Source of the DNA: Phycisphaerales bacterium
GTDB taxonomy: Bacteria > Planctomycetota > Phycisphaerae > Phycisphaerales > UBA1924
Direction: 5' to 3'
DNA: 64,000 nt
Assembly: GCA_020850415.1 (NCBI GenBank)
Contig: JADZER010000038.1
Span: 62,001-126,000, forward strand
The translations under genes and the position numbers were made by a program. Position 1 is the stretch's first letter. Every line of letters begins with the position of its first letter. The notes beneath the pieces were generated by a model. The model ran no database searches, had not been told where the DNA came from, and worked only from the letters and a program-made list of their open reading frames with translations. Shown here in pieces: positions 18,280-26,651 of this stretch.

Positions 18280-18306
18280 TTGTCCCGCGGAGGGCTTGGG
18301 TATAGA
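18280..18306 (+). promoter_or_regulatory. Probable tRNA-His promoter
   Basis: TATAGA (18301-18306) lies 19 nt before the tRNA 5' end, with TTGTCC (18280-18285) 15 nt upstream. The spacer is short, so the -35 is tentative. Confidence 0.4.
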
Positions 18307-18324
18307 CTCCCGTCCGGTTTGCGA

Positions 18325-18398
18325 GCAGCCGTAGCTCAGTTGGCTAGAGCGCCTGACTGTGGATCAGGAGGTCAAGGGTTCGAGTCCCTTCGGCTGTA
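18325..18398 (+). tRNA. tRNA-His (GTG) lacking encoded G-1, with U72 and A73
   Basis: Anticodon stem CCTGA/TCAGG encloses CTGTGGA (anticodon GTG). T8-A9 fix the acceptor as GCAGCCG/CGGCTGT, so base -1 is A (18324), the first pair is G1-U72 and the discriminator is A73. Almost all bacterial tRNA-His have an extra G-1 paired with C73. Its absence is known from alphaproteobacteria. The gene is 45 nt upstream of hisS. Confidence 0.9.
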
Positions 18399-18443
18399 TT
18401 TCGGGATCTACGACAGACTCGCCCGCTCCCCCGGAGACCCGCC

Positions 18444-19937
18444 ATGACGGCGCCCGTGCCACGGTGTTTCCGTGGGTTCAGAGATGTCTTTGCCGGCGAC
18501 CTGCTCCTCAAGCAGCGGATGATCGAGACCGTCCGGGCGGTCTACGAGCGGTACGGCTTCCTGCCGCTGGAGACGCCGGCCGTCGAGTTCGTGGATGTGC
18601 TCGGCAAGTTCCTCCCCGAGGCCGGGACGCCGGACGGGGGCATTTTCTCGTTCCGCAACCCCGACCTCTCTCCCACGGCGCCGGACGGCGACCCCGACCG
18701 GTGGCTGGCGCTGCGGTACGACCTGACCGCCCCGCTCGCGCGTGTCGTCGCGCAGTACGCCGATCTCCAGCGACCCTTCCGGCGCTACCAGATCGGGTCG
18801 GTCTGGCGCTACGAGAAGCCCGGCCCGGGCCGGTTCCGCGAGTTCACGCAGTTCGACTTCGACTCGGTCGGCGTCCCCGGCTCTGCCGCCGACGCGGAGG
18901 CCTGCTGCATCATCTGCGATGTGCTCGAGGCGCTCGGCTTCGGCGCCGGCGACTACATCATCAATGTCAACGACCGCAAGATCCTGCAGGGCGTGCTCGA
19001 GGTGAGCGGCCTGGCGGAGACCGACATCGGGGCGGAGGGCTCGCAGGCCTCGACCGTCCTGCGGGCGATCGACAAGTTCGATCGGCTGGGACGCGCCGGC
19101 GTGGTCCAGCTGCTCGGCAGGGGCAGGAAGGACGAGACGGGCGACTTCACCGAGGGCGCGCACCTCGAACCCAGCCAGATCGAGAAACTCGAGGCCTACC
19201 TCGACGCGAAGGTCGCCTCGCGCTCGGCGGTGTGCGACCGGCTCGCCGGCCTCGTCGGCTCCTCGCCCATCGGCGCCGAGGGCGTCCAGGAACTCCGCGA
19301 CATCGATCGGTACCTCACCGCGCTGGGCTATGGCAGCGACCGCGTCGCGTTCGACCCCATTGTCGTCCGGGGGCTCGCCTATTACACCGGGCCGGTCTTC
19401 GAGGGCGTCCTGACCAAGTCGATCGTCGACGAGTCCGGCCAGGCCCGGCAGTTCGGCAGCGTTTACGGCGGCGGGCGGTACGACACCCTGGTGGAGCGGT
19501 TCACCGGCGAGCGGGTCCCCGCGACGGGCGCCTCGGTGGGCGTCGACCGGCTGCTCGAGGCGATGAAGCTGCTCGACGGCGCCCGGCGCACCGCCACCGC
19601 CCAGGTGCTGGTCACCACGATGGACAAGGAGCGCACGGCGGACTACCTCGCCCTGGCCCAGCAGCTGCGCCGGGCGGGGTTCGCCACAGAGGTCTACCTC
19701 GGCAAGGGCGCGATCGGCAAGCAGCTCAAGTACGCCGACAAGCTGGGCTACCGCTTCGCGGTCATCGTCGGGGGCGACGAGTTCGCCCAGGGTGTCGCCC
19801 AGGTCAAGGATCTCCAGCTCGGCAAGCAGATGGCCGACTCGGTCGGATCGCGGGAGGAGTGGCGCAAGGGGCAGCCGGCCCAGGTGACGATCCCGCTCGG
19901 CGGGCTGATCGACCACCTCCGCGGCTCCCTGGCGTAG
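18444..19937 (+). CDS. hisS: Histidyl-tRNA synthetase (alphaproteobacterial-type motif 2)
   Basis: 497 residues, longer than the ~420 of E. coli-type HisRS. Class II motifs: GFRDVFAGD near the N-terminus, motif 2 WRYEKPGPGRFREF (121-134), HisA-type FDPIVVRGLAYYTGPVFE, and motif 3 SVGVDRLLEAM. The C-terminal anticodon-binding domain is also present. The motif 2 loop GPGRFR is the form I associate with HisRS that charges tRNA-His without G-1; E. coli-type enzymes have RPQKGRYRQF. That fits the adjacent tRNA. Possibly transcribed with the tRNA and with the lyase gene 37 nt downstream. Confidence 0.95.
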   Translation: MTAPVPRCFRGFRDVFAGDLLLKQRMIETVRAVYERYGFLPLETPAVEFVDVLGKFLPEAGTPDGGIFSFRNPDLSPTAPDGDPDRWLALRYDLTAPLARVVAQYADLQRPFRRYQIGSVWRYEKPGPGRFREFTQFDFDSVGVPGSAADAEACCIICDVLEALGFGAGDYIINVNDRKILQGVLEVSGLAETDIGAEGSQASTVLRAIDKFDRLGRAGVVQLLGRGRKDETGDFTEGAHLEPSQIEKLEAYLDAKVASRSAVCDRLAGLVGSSPIGAEGVQELRDIDRYLTALGYGSDRVAFDPIVVRGLAYYTGPVFEGVLTKSIVDESGQARQFGSVYGGGRYDTLVERFTGERVPATGASVGVDRLLEAMKLLDGARRTATAQVLVTTMDKERTADYLALAQQLRRAGFATEVYLGKGAIGKQLKYADKLGYRFAVIVGGDEFAQGVAQVKDLQLGKQMADSVGSREEWRKGQPAQVTIPLGGLIDHLRGSLA

Positions 19938-19974
19938 CCGGCGCCCGCGCCGCCGCGGGTCCGGGAGAGACGAT

Positions 19975-22194
19975 ATGGCGACCAGCGAACCAGTCCTTGT
20001 CTCGGGGCACGGGCTCTCCATCGAGGAGGTTGTCCAGGTCGCGCGAGAGTTCCGGCCCGTCGCGCTCGAGCCGGGCGCGCGCCGGCGCGTCGAGCTCGCC
20101 CGCGAGGTCGTGGACCACCTCGTCGAACGCGGGGTCAAGGTCTACGGCATCACCACCGGCTTCGCCTCGCTCCGCAGCGTCACCATCAGCCAGCCCGAAG
20201 AACTCTCGCGACGCCTGATCGTGAGCCACGCCACCGCCGTTGGGAGACCGTTCGATGAGGATGTCGTGCGGGCCGCGATGCTGCTCCGGGCCCACACCCT
20301 CGCCAGGGGCTGCTCGGGCGTCCGCCCCCAGGTCGTCGACATGCTCCTGGGGTTCCTGAACGCCCGCATCTACCCCTTCGTCCCCTGTCAGGGCTCGTGC
20401 GGCAGCTCGGGCGACCTCGCCTCGCTCTCGCACATGGCTTTGACGATGATCGCCGTCGACCAGCTCACGCCGGGCCGGACGGGCGTCGACGGCCAGGGCG
20501 AGCCGGGCGGGCTGCTCTCCCTGGGCGGGCCGGGGCGCACCGAGCCCGTGCGAGACTCCCGCGAGAGCGACTTCGCCCCCGCGCAGCGCATCGCCCACGA
20601 GGTCCGGGCCCGGCTGCCCGACCACCTCCGTGCGATCTGGCCGCTCCGGCTGACCGCCAAGGAGGGTCTCGCGCTCAACAACGGGGCGGTGTTCTGCACC
20701 GCCATGCTCGCGCTCGCGGTCGCCGACTCCGAGAGTCTCATCGGCGCCTCCGAGAGGATCACCGCCCTCGGGTTCGAGGCGATGCAAGCGGTCCCCGACT
20801 GCCTCGACCCGGGGATCACCGCCCTGCGCCCCCACCCCGGGCATGTCGCGTCCGCGGCCCGGATCCGCGAGGCCCTCGAGGGATCCGACCTGGTGCCGAC
20901 GAGCGGCTCGCTCGGACTGAACATGGCGAGGCTCAACCGGGTCTCCCTCGGGCTCAAGGACCTCGAGGAGGCCTGCAACGCCGGGCGCCCGGAGCGCGGG
21001 GCGCACAAAGCCCCGGCCGACGCCGAGCGGGGCGCCCCGAGCGAGGCGGCTCTGGTCGCCCGTGCGGCCGCGGACCTCCGCGAGATCACGCGCCGGGTGT
21101 ACCCCGACCTCTGGCAATCGCTCGCCCGCCACCGGGCCGACGCCGCGAAGGACCCGGCCAGCTACCCCAAGCAACAGGAACTCACCGCGTGCAACCGGGC
21201 CCTTGCCGGCTGCCTGCGGGCGTGGGCGGAGCGTCTGGACGCGCTCCCCCCGGGGCTGACCGGCGGGCCCTGGTTTGAGCGGTTGCGGGGCCTCTACGCC
21301 GAGCTCCGCGCCGTAGTGCCCGAGAGCCCCGAGACGCAGGACAACTACAGCTTCCGCGCCGCGCCGACCGTGCTGGGCGCAGCCAGAGACACCGCCGCCC
21401 ACGCCAGGAGGATCGCCGAGGTCGACATCAACTCGGCCACCGACAACCCGCTCATCGTGCTCGACGAGATCCTCGCCGCCGCGGGGCTCCACGACCACGA
21501 CCCGGACGCCCGACCCAGGCTCCGGGAGTGGCTCGCCGGCGGCGGGTGGCGCGTCGCGGCCGGCGCGGTCCGCTCCGCAGCCAACTTCCACGGCCAGCCG
21601 ATCGGCACCGCCGCCGATCAGCTCAAGATCGCGATGGCCGAGGTCGGCAACATCGCCGAGAGGCGCATCGCCTGCCTCACCGATAAGGCCCACTCCAAGG
21701 GGCTCCCGCCCTACCTCGTCTGGCGGCCGGGCCTGAACTCGGGGTTCATGATCCCCCAGTACTCCGCGGCCTCGCTCGTGGCGGAGAACCGGGCGATCGG
21801 GTTCCCCGCCTCGATGGACTCCGTGCCGACGGGCGAGGGCTCGGAGGATCACAACGCCATGGCCACGACGGCGTGCCGGTACTGCCGCGAGGTCATCGAG
21901 AATGTGGTGCAGATCCTCGCGATCGAGGCCCTGTGCGCGTACCAGGGGGTGCAGTTCCGCAAGCCGGCAACACTCGGCCGGCTGACGGGCGCACTCGAGT
22001 CGTTCCTCGCCGGCAAGCTCGGCGGGAGCATCTATCCCGACACCGAAAGCTGCAGGGCGGCCCTCAAGGGGTGGGGGCTGCCGGCCGAAGCGGCGGGCGG
22101 TGTCCGTCCCTGCTACCTCGACGATCAATCGCACCGGGAGGGGATCGCCCTGGTCGCCGGCCTCCTGCGGCGCGGGCGGTTCGTCACCGACTGA
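19975..22194 (+). CDS. Aromatic amino acid/histidine ammonia-lyase family protein, enlarged
   Basis: 739 residues versus ~510 for bacterial HAL. MIO-enzyme landmarks are in order: YGITTGFASLR (active-site Tyr), GSCGSSGDLASLSH (MIO loop), TQDNYSFRAAP, DINSATDNPLI, NFHGQPIGT, PASMDSVPTGEGSEDHNAM (Glu). The residue triad that cyclises to MIO is Ser-Ser-Gly rather than Ala-Ser-Gly. About 130 extra residues lie between the GH-containing central helix and QDNYS. It eliminates ammonia from histidine or an aromatic amino acid, or is an aminomutase. No hut genes accompany it, so histidine degradation is uncertain. Confidence 0.8.
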   Translation: MATSEPVLVSGHGLSIEEVVQVAREFRPVALEPGARRRVELAREVVDHLVERGVKVYGITTGFASLRSVTISQPEELSRRLIVSHATAVGRPFDEDVVRAAMLLRAHTLARGCSGVRPQVVDMLLGFLNARIYPFVPCQGSCGSSGDLASLSHMALTMIAVDQLTPGRTGVDGQGEPGGLLSLGGPGRTEPVRDSRESDFAPAQRIAHEVRARLPDHLRAIWPLRLTAKEGLALNNGAVFCTAMLALAVADSESLIGASERITALGFEAMQAVPDCLDPGITALRPHPGHVASAARIREALEGSDLVPTSGSLGLNMARLNRVSLGLKDLEEACNAGRPERGAHKAPADAERGAPSEAALVARAAADLREITRRVYPDLWQSLARHRADAAKDPASYPKQQELTACNRALAGCLRAWAERLDALPPGLTGGPWFERLRGLYAELRAVVPESPETQDNYSFRAAPTVLGAARDTAAHARRIAEVDINSATDNPLIVLDEILAAAGLHDHDPDARPRLREWLAGGGWRVAAGAVRSAANFHGQPIGTAADQLKIAMAEVGNIAERRIACLTDKAHSKGLPPYLVWRPGLNSGFMIPQYSAASLVAENRAIGFPASMDSVPTGEGSEDHNAMATTACRYCREVIENVVQILAIEALCAYQGVQFRKPATLGRLTGALESFLAGKLGGSIYPDTESCRAALKGWGLPAEAAGGVRPCYLDDQSHREGIALVAGLLRRGRFVTD

Positions 22195-22421
22195 ACCGGG
22201 CTTTGGCGGGGCGCCGCGGGCGTCGGCGGGCCATGCGTGGTTGTCCCCAGGGGCTTCCGCGGCGATCTCGCGCCGCTCGGCGCCACCGCTGCCGATAACG
22301 CGGCGCCGGGGCCGCCCCGCACGACCAGACTCATCTCCCGGTCCGCAATACCCGGGGCGATCCGCGAGGTCCGTGAAGGCGTTCGCCCCGCGGTCCGATC
22401 TGGAGTCGTCGGAGCCCCTCC

Positions 22422-22895
22422 ATGCCCCAGCCCCCGAAGCACCGCAGTGAGGTCGAGATGGATCAGCCCCGCATCCTCGCGATCGACGACGATCACAACC
22501 AGCTCGCATCGCTCGAGCGCATATTCCGCCGGTCAGGCTTTGAGATCTTCAAGTCGTCCAACGGCCGGGACGGCCTGCGCAAGGCGCTGCGACTCGTGCC
22601 CGACCTCATCCTGCTGGATGTGACGATGCCCCGGATGAGCGGGCACGAGTTCCTCCGGCGGTTCCGACGCCTCGAGCGTCGGTTCGGGACCAGCGCCGCC
22701 CAGAACCTCCCGGAGACTCCGGTGATCTTCCTGACGGCCCGGGCCCGGCTGCATCAGCGGATCGACGGGCTGGACGCCGGGGCGGCGGACTACATCACCA
22801 AGCCGTTCGATGCCGACGAGCTGCGCGCAAGGGTGCGCCGCGCGCTGCGGGACGCCCGCCGACTCCGCGGCCTTTCCCCCGGTGAGGCCGCTTGA
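22422..22895 (+). CDS. Single-domain response regulator receiver protein
   Basis: 157 residues, or 145 from the ATG at 22458. Receiver domain with acidic pocket AIDDDHNQ, phosphoacceptor Asp66 (LILLDVTMPRMSG), Thr in IFLTARAR and Lys in YITKPFDADEL. An insertion of ~15 residues (LERRFGTSAAQNLPE) precedes beta-4. No output domain. It is 16 nt upstream of the H-NOX gene and likely the first gene of that operon, perhaps a phosphate shuttle or sink for the kinase. The 227 nt upstream hold no promoter I can name. Confidence 0.85.
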   Translation: MPQPPKHRSEVEMDQPRILAIDDDHNQLASLERIFRRSGFEIFKSSNGRDGLRKALRLVPDLILLDVTMPRMSGHEFLRRFRRLERRFGTSAAQNLPETPVIFLTARARLHQRIDGLDAGAADYITKPFDADELRARVRRALRDARRLRGLSPGEAA

Positions 22896-22911
22896 AACGG
22901 AGCATGATGCC

Positions 22912-23460
22912 ATGAAGGGTCTGGTCTTCACCGAGTTTCTGGAGCTTGTCGAGGAGCGGTTCGGCGTCGAGGTGGCCGATCAGATCATCACCACCTCCAG
23001 GTTGCCCAACGACGGGGCCTATACCGCCATCGGCACCTACGACCACGGCGAGCTCGTCAGGCTCGTTCTCGCGCTCAGCCGCGCGAGCGGCACGGATGTT
23101 CCCACACTCGTCGCCACCTTCGGCGAGCACCTCTTCGAGCGGCTCATCGCCTCCCACCCCGCGCTGATGGAGGAGGTCCGCGACGCGTTCTCCCTCTTCG
23201 AACGCCTGCACGGCGTGATCCACGCCGAGGTGCTCAAGCTCTACCCCGCCGCGGAGCTGCCCGAGTTCGAGTGCACGCGCCTCACCGACGACCGCCTGGT
23301 CCTCGAGTACCACTCGCCGCGCGGCTTCGCGGACCTCGCCGAGGGCCTCATCCGGGGCTGCGCGGCCCACTTCGGCGAGCCCATCGCCGTGGAACGCGAG
23401 GACCTCTCCGACGGGCGGGGCACCAATGTCCGGTTCGCGATCAGGAGGGCCGCGGCGTGA
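22912..23460 (+). CDS. H-NOX heme nitric oxide sensor protein
   Basis: 182 residues, stand-alone H-NOX. It starts MKGLVFTEFLELVEERFG. The proximal heme ligand is probably His104 in ERLHGVIHAEVLKLYP, and the porphyrin-propionate YxSxR motif is Y133-H-S-P-R137. H-NOX proteins bind NO (some also O2) through ferrous heme and signal to a neighbouring histidine kinase or cyclase. Here the next gene is a soluble kinase overlapping by 4 nt (GTGA), so the kinase is the expected partner. Cytosolic. Confidence 0.93.
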   Translation: MKGLVFTEFLELVEERFGVEVADQIITTSRLPNDGAYTAIGTYDHGELVRLVLALSRASGTDVPTLVATFGEHLFERLIASHPALMEEVRDAFSLFERLHGVIHAEVLKLYPAAELPEFECTRLTDDRLVLEYHSPRGFADLAEGLIRGCAAHFGEPIAVEREDLSDGRGTNVRFAIRRAAA

Positions 23461-24452
23461 ACCACGATCCCGAACTGCTGCAGCGCCGTTTCGACCGCGA
23501 ACGCCGGGCCCGCAAGGAGGCCGAGTCACTCCTCGAGGAGCGGAGCCGCTCGCTCTACCAGGCGAACGCCTCGCTCCAGGAGGCTATGAACACGCTGCAA
23601 TCCTGCCAGGTGCAGCTCGTCCAGAGCGAGAAGATGGCCTCCGTCGGCCAGCTCGCCGCGGGCGTGGCGCACGAGATCAACAACCCCATCGGCTTCATCT
23701 CCAGCAACCTGAACACCCTGCGCGAGTACCTCACGGATCTGGCGGCGGTGATGAAGGAGGCCAAGGCCCTCAGCCGGTCGGTGCTCGCGGGGGCCATCGA
23801 CCTGCACGACCGTGCCCAGGCCTTCGGCCGGGCCTGCGAGCAGGTCGACCTGGAGTACATCCTCGGCGACCTCGAAGCGGTCGTCGCCGAGTCGATCCAC
23901 GGCACCGACCGCGTCCGCAAGATCGTCGCCGACCTCCGCGACTTCTCGCACATCGACACGCCGAACCTCACCCACACGAACCTCAACGAGCTGATCGACC
24001 AGACCCTGACCGTCGCGGCCCACGAGCTCAAGTACAAGGCGGAGGTCGTCCGTCAGCTCGGCGACATGCCCGACATCCTCTGCTACGGCGGCAAGCTCAG
24101 CCAAGTGATCCTCAACCTGCTGGTCAACGCCGCCCACGCCATCGGGGAGCGCGGGCGCATCACCGTCCGCTCCGGCGCCGACGACGCCTCGGTCTGGTTC
24201 GAGATCGAGGACGACGGCTGCGGCATCCCCGAAGAGAACCAGCGGCGCATCTTCGACCCGTTCTTCACCACCAAGCCCGTGGGCACCGGCACGGGCCTGG
24301 GCCTGCACCTGAGCGCGAGGATCGTCGAGGCCCACGCCGGGAGGATCGCCGTCCGGAGCAAGCCGGGCCAGGGCGCGACATTCCGCGTCGAGCTGCCGAT
24401 CGCGGGCCCGACGGCCGATCAGGAGGAGCGCACCGGTGCACGAGCCGCCTGA
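23457..24452 (+). CDS. H-NOX-associated soluble histidine kinase
   Basis: 331 residues from GTG 23457, overlapping the H-NOX stop. An N-terminal coiled coil (about 8-60) leads to the H-box SVGQLAAGVAHEINNPIGF (His72), then an HATPase domain with N-box LNLLVNAAHAI, G1 DDGCGIPEE and G2 GTGTGLGLHL. There is no transmembrane segment or sensory domain of its own, which suits a kinase gated by the H-NOX protein. It resembles HnoK-type kinases by context. The probable phosphotransfer targets are the four receiver proteins encoded around it. Confidence 0.92.
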   Translation: MNHDPELLQRRFDRERRARKEAESLLEERSRSLYQANASLQEAMNTLQSCQVQLVQSEKMASVGQLAAGVAHEINNPIGFISSNLNTLREYLTDLAAVMKEAKALSRSVLAGAIDLHDRAQAFGRACEQVDLEYILGDLEAVVAESIHGTDRVRKIVADLRDFSHIDTPNLTHTNLNELIDQTLTVAAHELKYKAEVVRQLGDMPDILCYGGKLSQVILNLLVNAAHAIGERGRITVRSGADDASVWFEIEDDGCGIPEENQRRIFDPFFTTKPVGTGTGLGLHLSARIVEAHAGRIAVRSKPGQGATFRVELPIAGPTADQEERTGARAA

Positions 24453-25281
24453 GGTCCCCAGCACGCCGCAGCCGGCCCGTGCCCGACACCGCGTCCTGCT
24501 TGTGGACGACGAGGTCTCGGTCCTCCGATCGCTCTCGCGCCTGCTGCGCCGTGAGCCTTACGAGGTGCTGACCGTCGCAACGCCGGACGAGGCGATCCAG
24601 ATCATGGAACGGCAGCCCGCGCACCTCGTCATCTCCGACCAGCGGATGCCCCAGATGATGGGCACCACACTGCTCGCCATCGTCCGCCAGCGGTGGCCGG
24701 ACACCGTGCGAATCGTGCTCAGCGGCTACTCCGAGATCAACGCCATTCTCGAGGCCGTCAACGAGGGCGCGATCTACAAGTTCCTTACCAAGCCCTGGAA
24801 CGACGAGGAGCTGCGCCTGCACATCCGCCGCGCCCTCGACCTCCACGACCTGCTCTCCGAGAAACGCGAACTCATCGCCGAGCTCGAGCGCCGGAACGCC
24901 GAGATCACCCGGCTCAACGCCCAGCTCCGGCAGTACGCCGCCGACGCCGCCCAGGGCCTCGACCGGTGCCTCAACATCCTCGAGACCGTGGATGTGGGGA
25001 TCGTCACGATCGACGACGGCGGGATGATCGTGGGCGCCAACGGCCGCGCGTTCGAGCTGCTGCACAGCGACAGCCCAGACATCGTCATAGGCTCCGACGC
25101 CCGCCGGACCCTCCCGGCGGAGGTCGTCGTCGCCGCCGCGCGCGACGGCCACGCCGGGAACCTCAAGGCGGTCCACCGCCTCACCATCGACGGGCGGACC
25201 TACCAGTGGCGCAGCCAGCCGTTCTCCGGCAGCGCCCCCTGCCGCGGCGTCGTGATCGCATTCTGGGAGGAGGCCGCATGA
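24436..25281 (+). CDS. Response regulator: receiver, coiled coil, PAS-like domain
   Basis: 281 residues from GTG 24436 (AGGAGGAG just upstream), overlapping the kinase by 17 nt. The receiver has VLLVDDEVS, Asp68 in VISDQRMPQ, and KPWNDEEL. A coiled coil (about 135-170) leads to a PAS-like region (LDRCLNILETVDVGIVTIDDGGMIVGANGRAFELL) with no effector domain. It could be an adaptor that brings a second signal or dimer partner into the relay. In frame-overlap operon with both neighbours. Confidence 0.85.
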   Translation: MHEPPEVPSTPQPARARHRVLLVDDEVSVLRSLSRLLRREPYEVLTVATPDEAIQIMERQPAHLVISDQRMPQMMGTTLLAIVRQRWPDTVRIVLSGYSEINAILEAVNEGAIYKFLTKPWNDEELRLHIRRALDLHDLLSEKRELIAELERRNAEITRLNAQLRQYAADAAQGLDRCLNILETVDVGIVTIDDGGMIVGANGRAFELLHSDSPDIVIGSDARRTLPAEVVVAAARDGHAGNLKAVHRLTIDGRTYQWRSQPFSGSAPCRGVVIAFWEEAA

Positions 25282-26651
25282 CCACGGACCCCGATGCCAA
25301 CGGGCCCGCGACGACCCCGCCGCCCGCGGTCGAGATCCTGCTCGTCGACGACGAGCAGCCGATCCTGAACGCCCTGCAGCGGGCGCTGCGGGCGTGGGGG
25401 TACACGATCCACACGGCGACCTCCGGCGAGGCCGCGCTGCGGATCCTCGACGAGCGCGAGATCGCCGTCCTGATCTGCGACCAGCGGATGCCCGGCATGC
25501 CCGGGGACGAGGTCCTCGCCCGCGCCTTCGCCGCAAGCCCCGATACCTACCGCATCACGCTCACCGGCTACACCGACCTGGAGGCCGCCAAGCGGTCCAT
25601 CAACGCCGGACGCGTCAACCTGTTCCTCACCAAGCCCTGGGACGACGCCCACCTGGTCTCGGCCGTCCACGACGGCACGACACTTTTCCACACCATCCGT
25701 GAGAACCGGCATCTCCACCAGCTGACGCGTGAGCAGAACGCCAAGCTCGAGGCGTGGAACCAGCAGCTCGAGGCCACCGTCGCCGACCGCACCGAGCAGC
25801 TCCGGGCGCAGAACCGGCAGCTGCAGGACCTCCAAGTCGCCCTCCGAGACTCCCTGCACGACACCGTCGCCGTGCTGGCCGGCGTCCTCGAGGCCATCGA
25901 CCCCGCCCTCGGCGTCCACTCCCGGCGCGTCGCCAAGCTCGCCGCGAGCATCGCGGCGGAGCTCGACCTCGCCGAGCACGCCCGCCGGGACACCGAGTTC
26001 GCCGCCTATCTCCACGACATCGGGATGATCGCCCGGCTCCACCAGCGCGACCCCAAGGGCGCCCCGCGACCCCCCTCCACCAAGGACCGCGCAACCGTCG
26101 CCGAGAGCGGGTGGGCGCTGCTCATGCGCGTCCGAGGCTTCGAGGCCATCGCCGAGGCCGTCCGCTCCCAGGAGGAACGCTTCGACGGGCACGGCGAGCC
26201 CGACAAGCTCGCGGCCGACGCGATCCCCATCGCGGCCCGGATCATCGCCGCATGCAACGCCTACGACAAGGCGCTCCACTCCTCAGCACGGCCGACCGAA
26301 CTCACCACCTCAGCCGCACGCGACGCGGTCGTCCGCGCCAAGGGCAAGGCCCTGGACCCGCAGGTCGTCGAGGCCCTGCTCGCCTGCCTCGAGAGCGTCC
26401 CGGGCACGGGCATCGGCGGGCACGAGGTCGAGGTCTCCCCAAAGCAGCTGCGCGTCGGCATGGTCATTACCCGGGATGTCGTCAGCGCACGCGGCCTGCT
26501 GCTCCTCAAAGCGCACTCCGAGGTCACCGCCGACCTCATCCACCGGCTCCAGCGGCTCGGGGAGGATCAGATGCTCGGCGCGGGCGTCTTCGTCCGCAGC
26601 GCCGATGTGCCCCGAGACGAGAGCGACGCCGCCGCGAGGCGGTCGGCATGA
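25278..26651 (+). CDS. Response regulator with degenerate HD-GYP domain
   Basis: 457 residues; ATGA overlap with the previous gene. The receiver (LLVDDEQP, Asp68 in LICDQRMPG, FLTKPWDD) and a coiled coil with TVADRTEQL lead to an HD domain (HSRRVAKLAA; AAYLHDIGMI). The second metal-binding and GYP part reads RSQEERFDGHGEPDKL, where active enzymes have HHExxDGxGYP, so two metal His and the GYP are missing. Cyclic-di-GMP hydrolysis is therefore unlikely and a regulatory role is probable, as for HnoD of Shewanella. The C-terminal ~100 residues look like a separate small domain. Confidence 0.88.
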   Translation: MTTDPDANGPATTPPPAVEILLVDDEQPILNALQRALRAWGYTIHTATSGEAALRILDEREIAVLICDQRMPGMPGDEVLARAFAASPDTYRITLTGYTDLEAAKRSINAGRVNLFLTKPWDDAHLVSAVHDGTTLFHTIRENRHLHQLTREQNAKLEAWNQQLEATVADRTEQLRAQNRQLQDLQVALRDSLHDTVAVLAGVLEAIDPALGVHSRRVAKLAASIAAELDLAEHARRDTEFAAYLHDIGMIARLHQRDPKGAPRPPSTKDRATVAESGWALLMRVRGFEAIAEAVRSQEERFDGHGEPDKLAADAIPIAARIIAACNAYDKALHSSARPTELTTSAARDAVVRAKGKALDPQVVEALLACLESVPGTGIGGHEVEVSPKQLRVGMVITRDVVSARGLLLLKAHSEVTADLIHRLQRLGEDQMLGAGVFVRSADVPRDESDAAARRSA

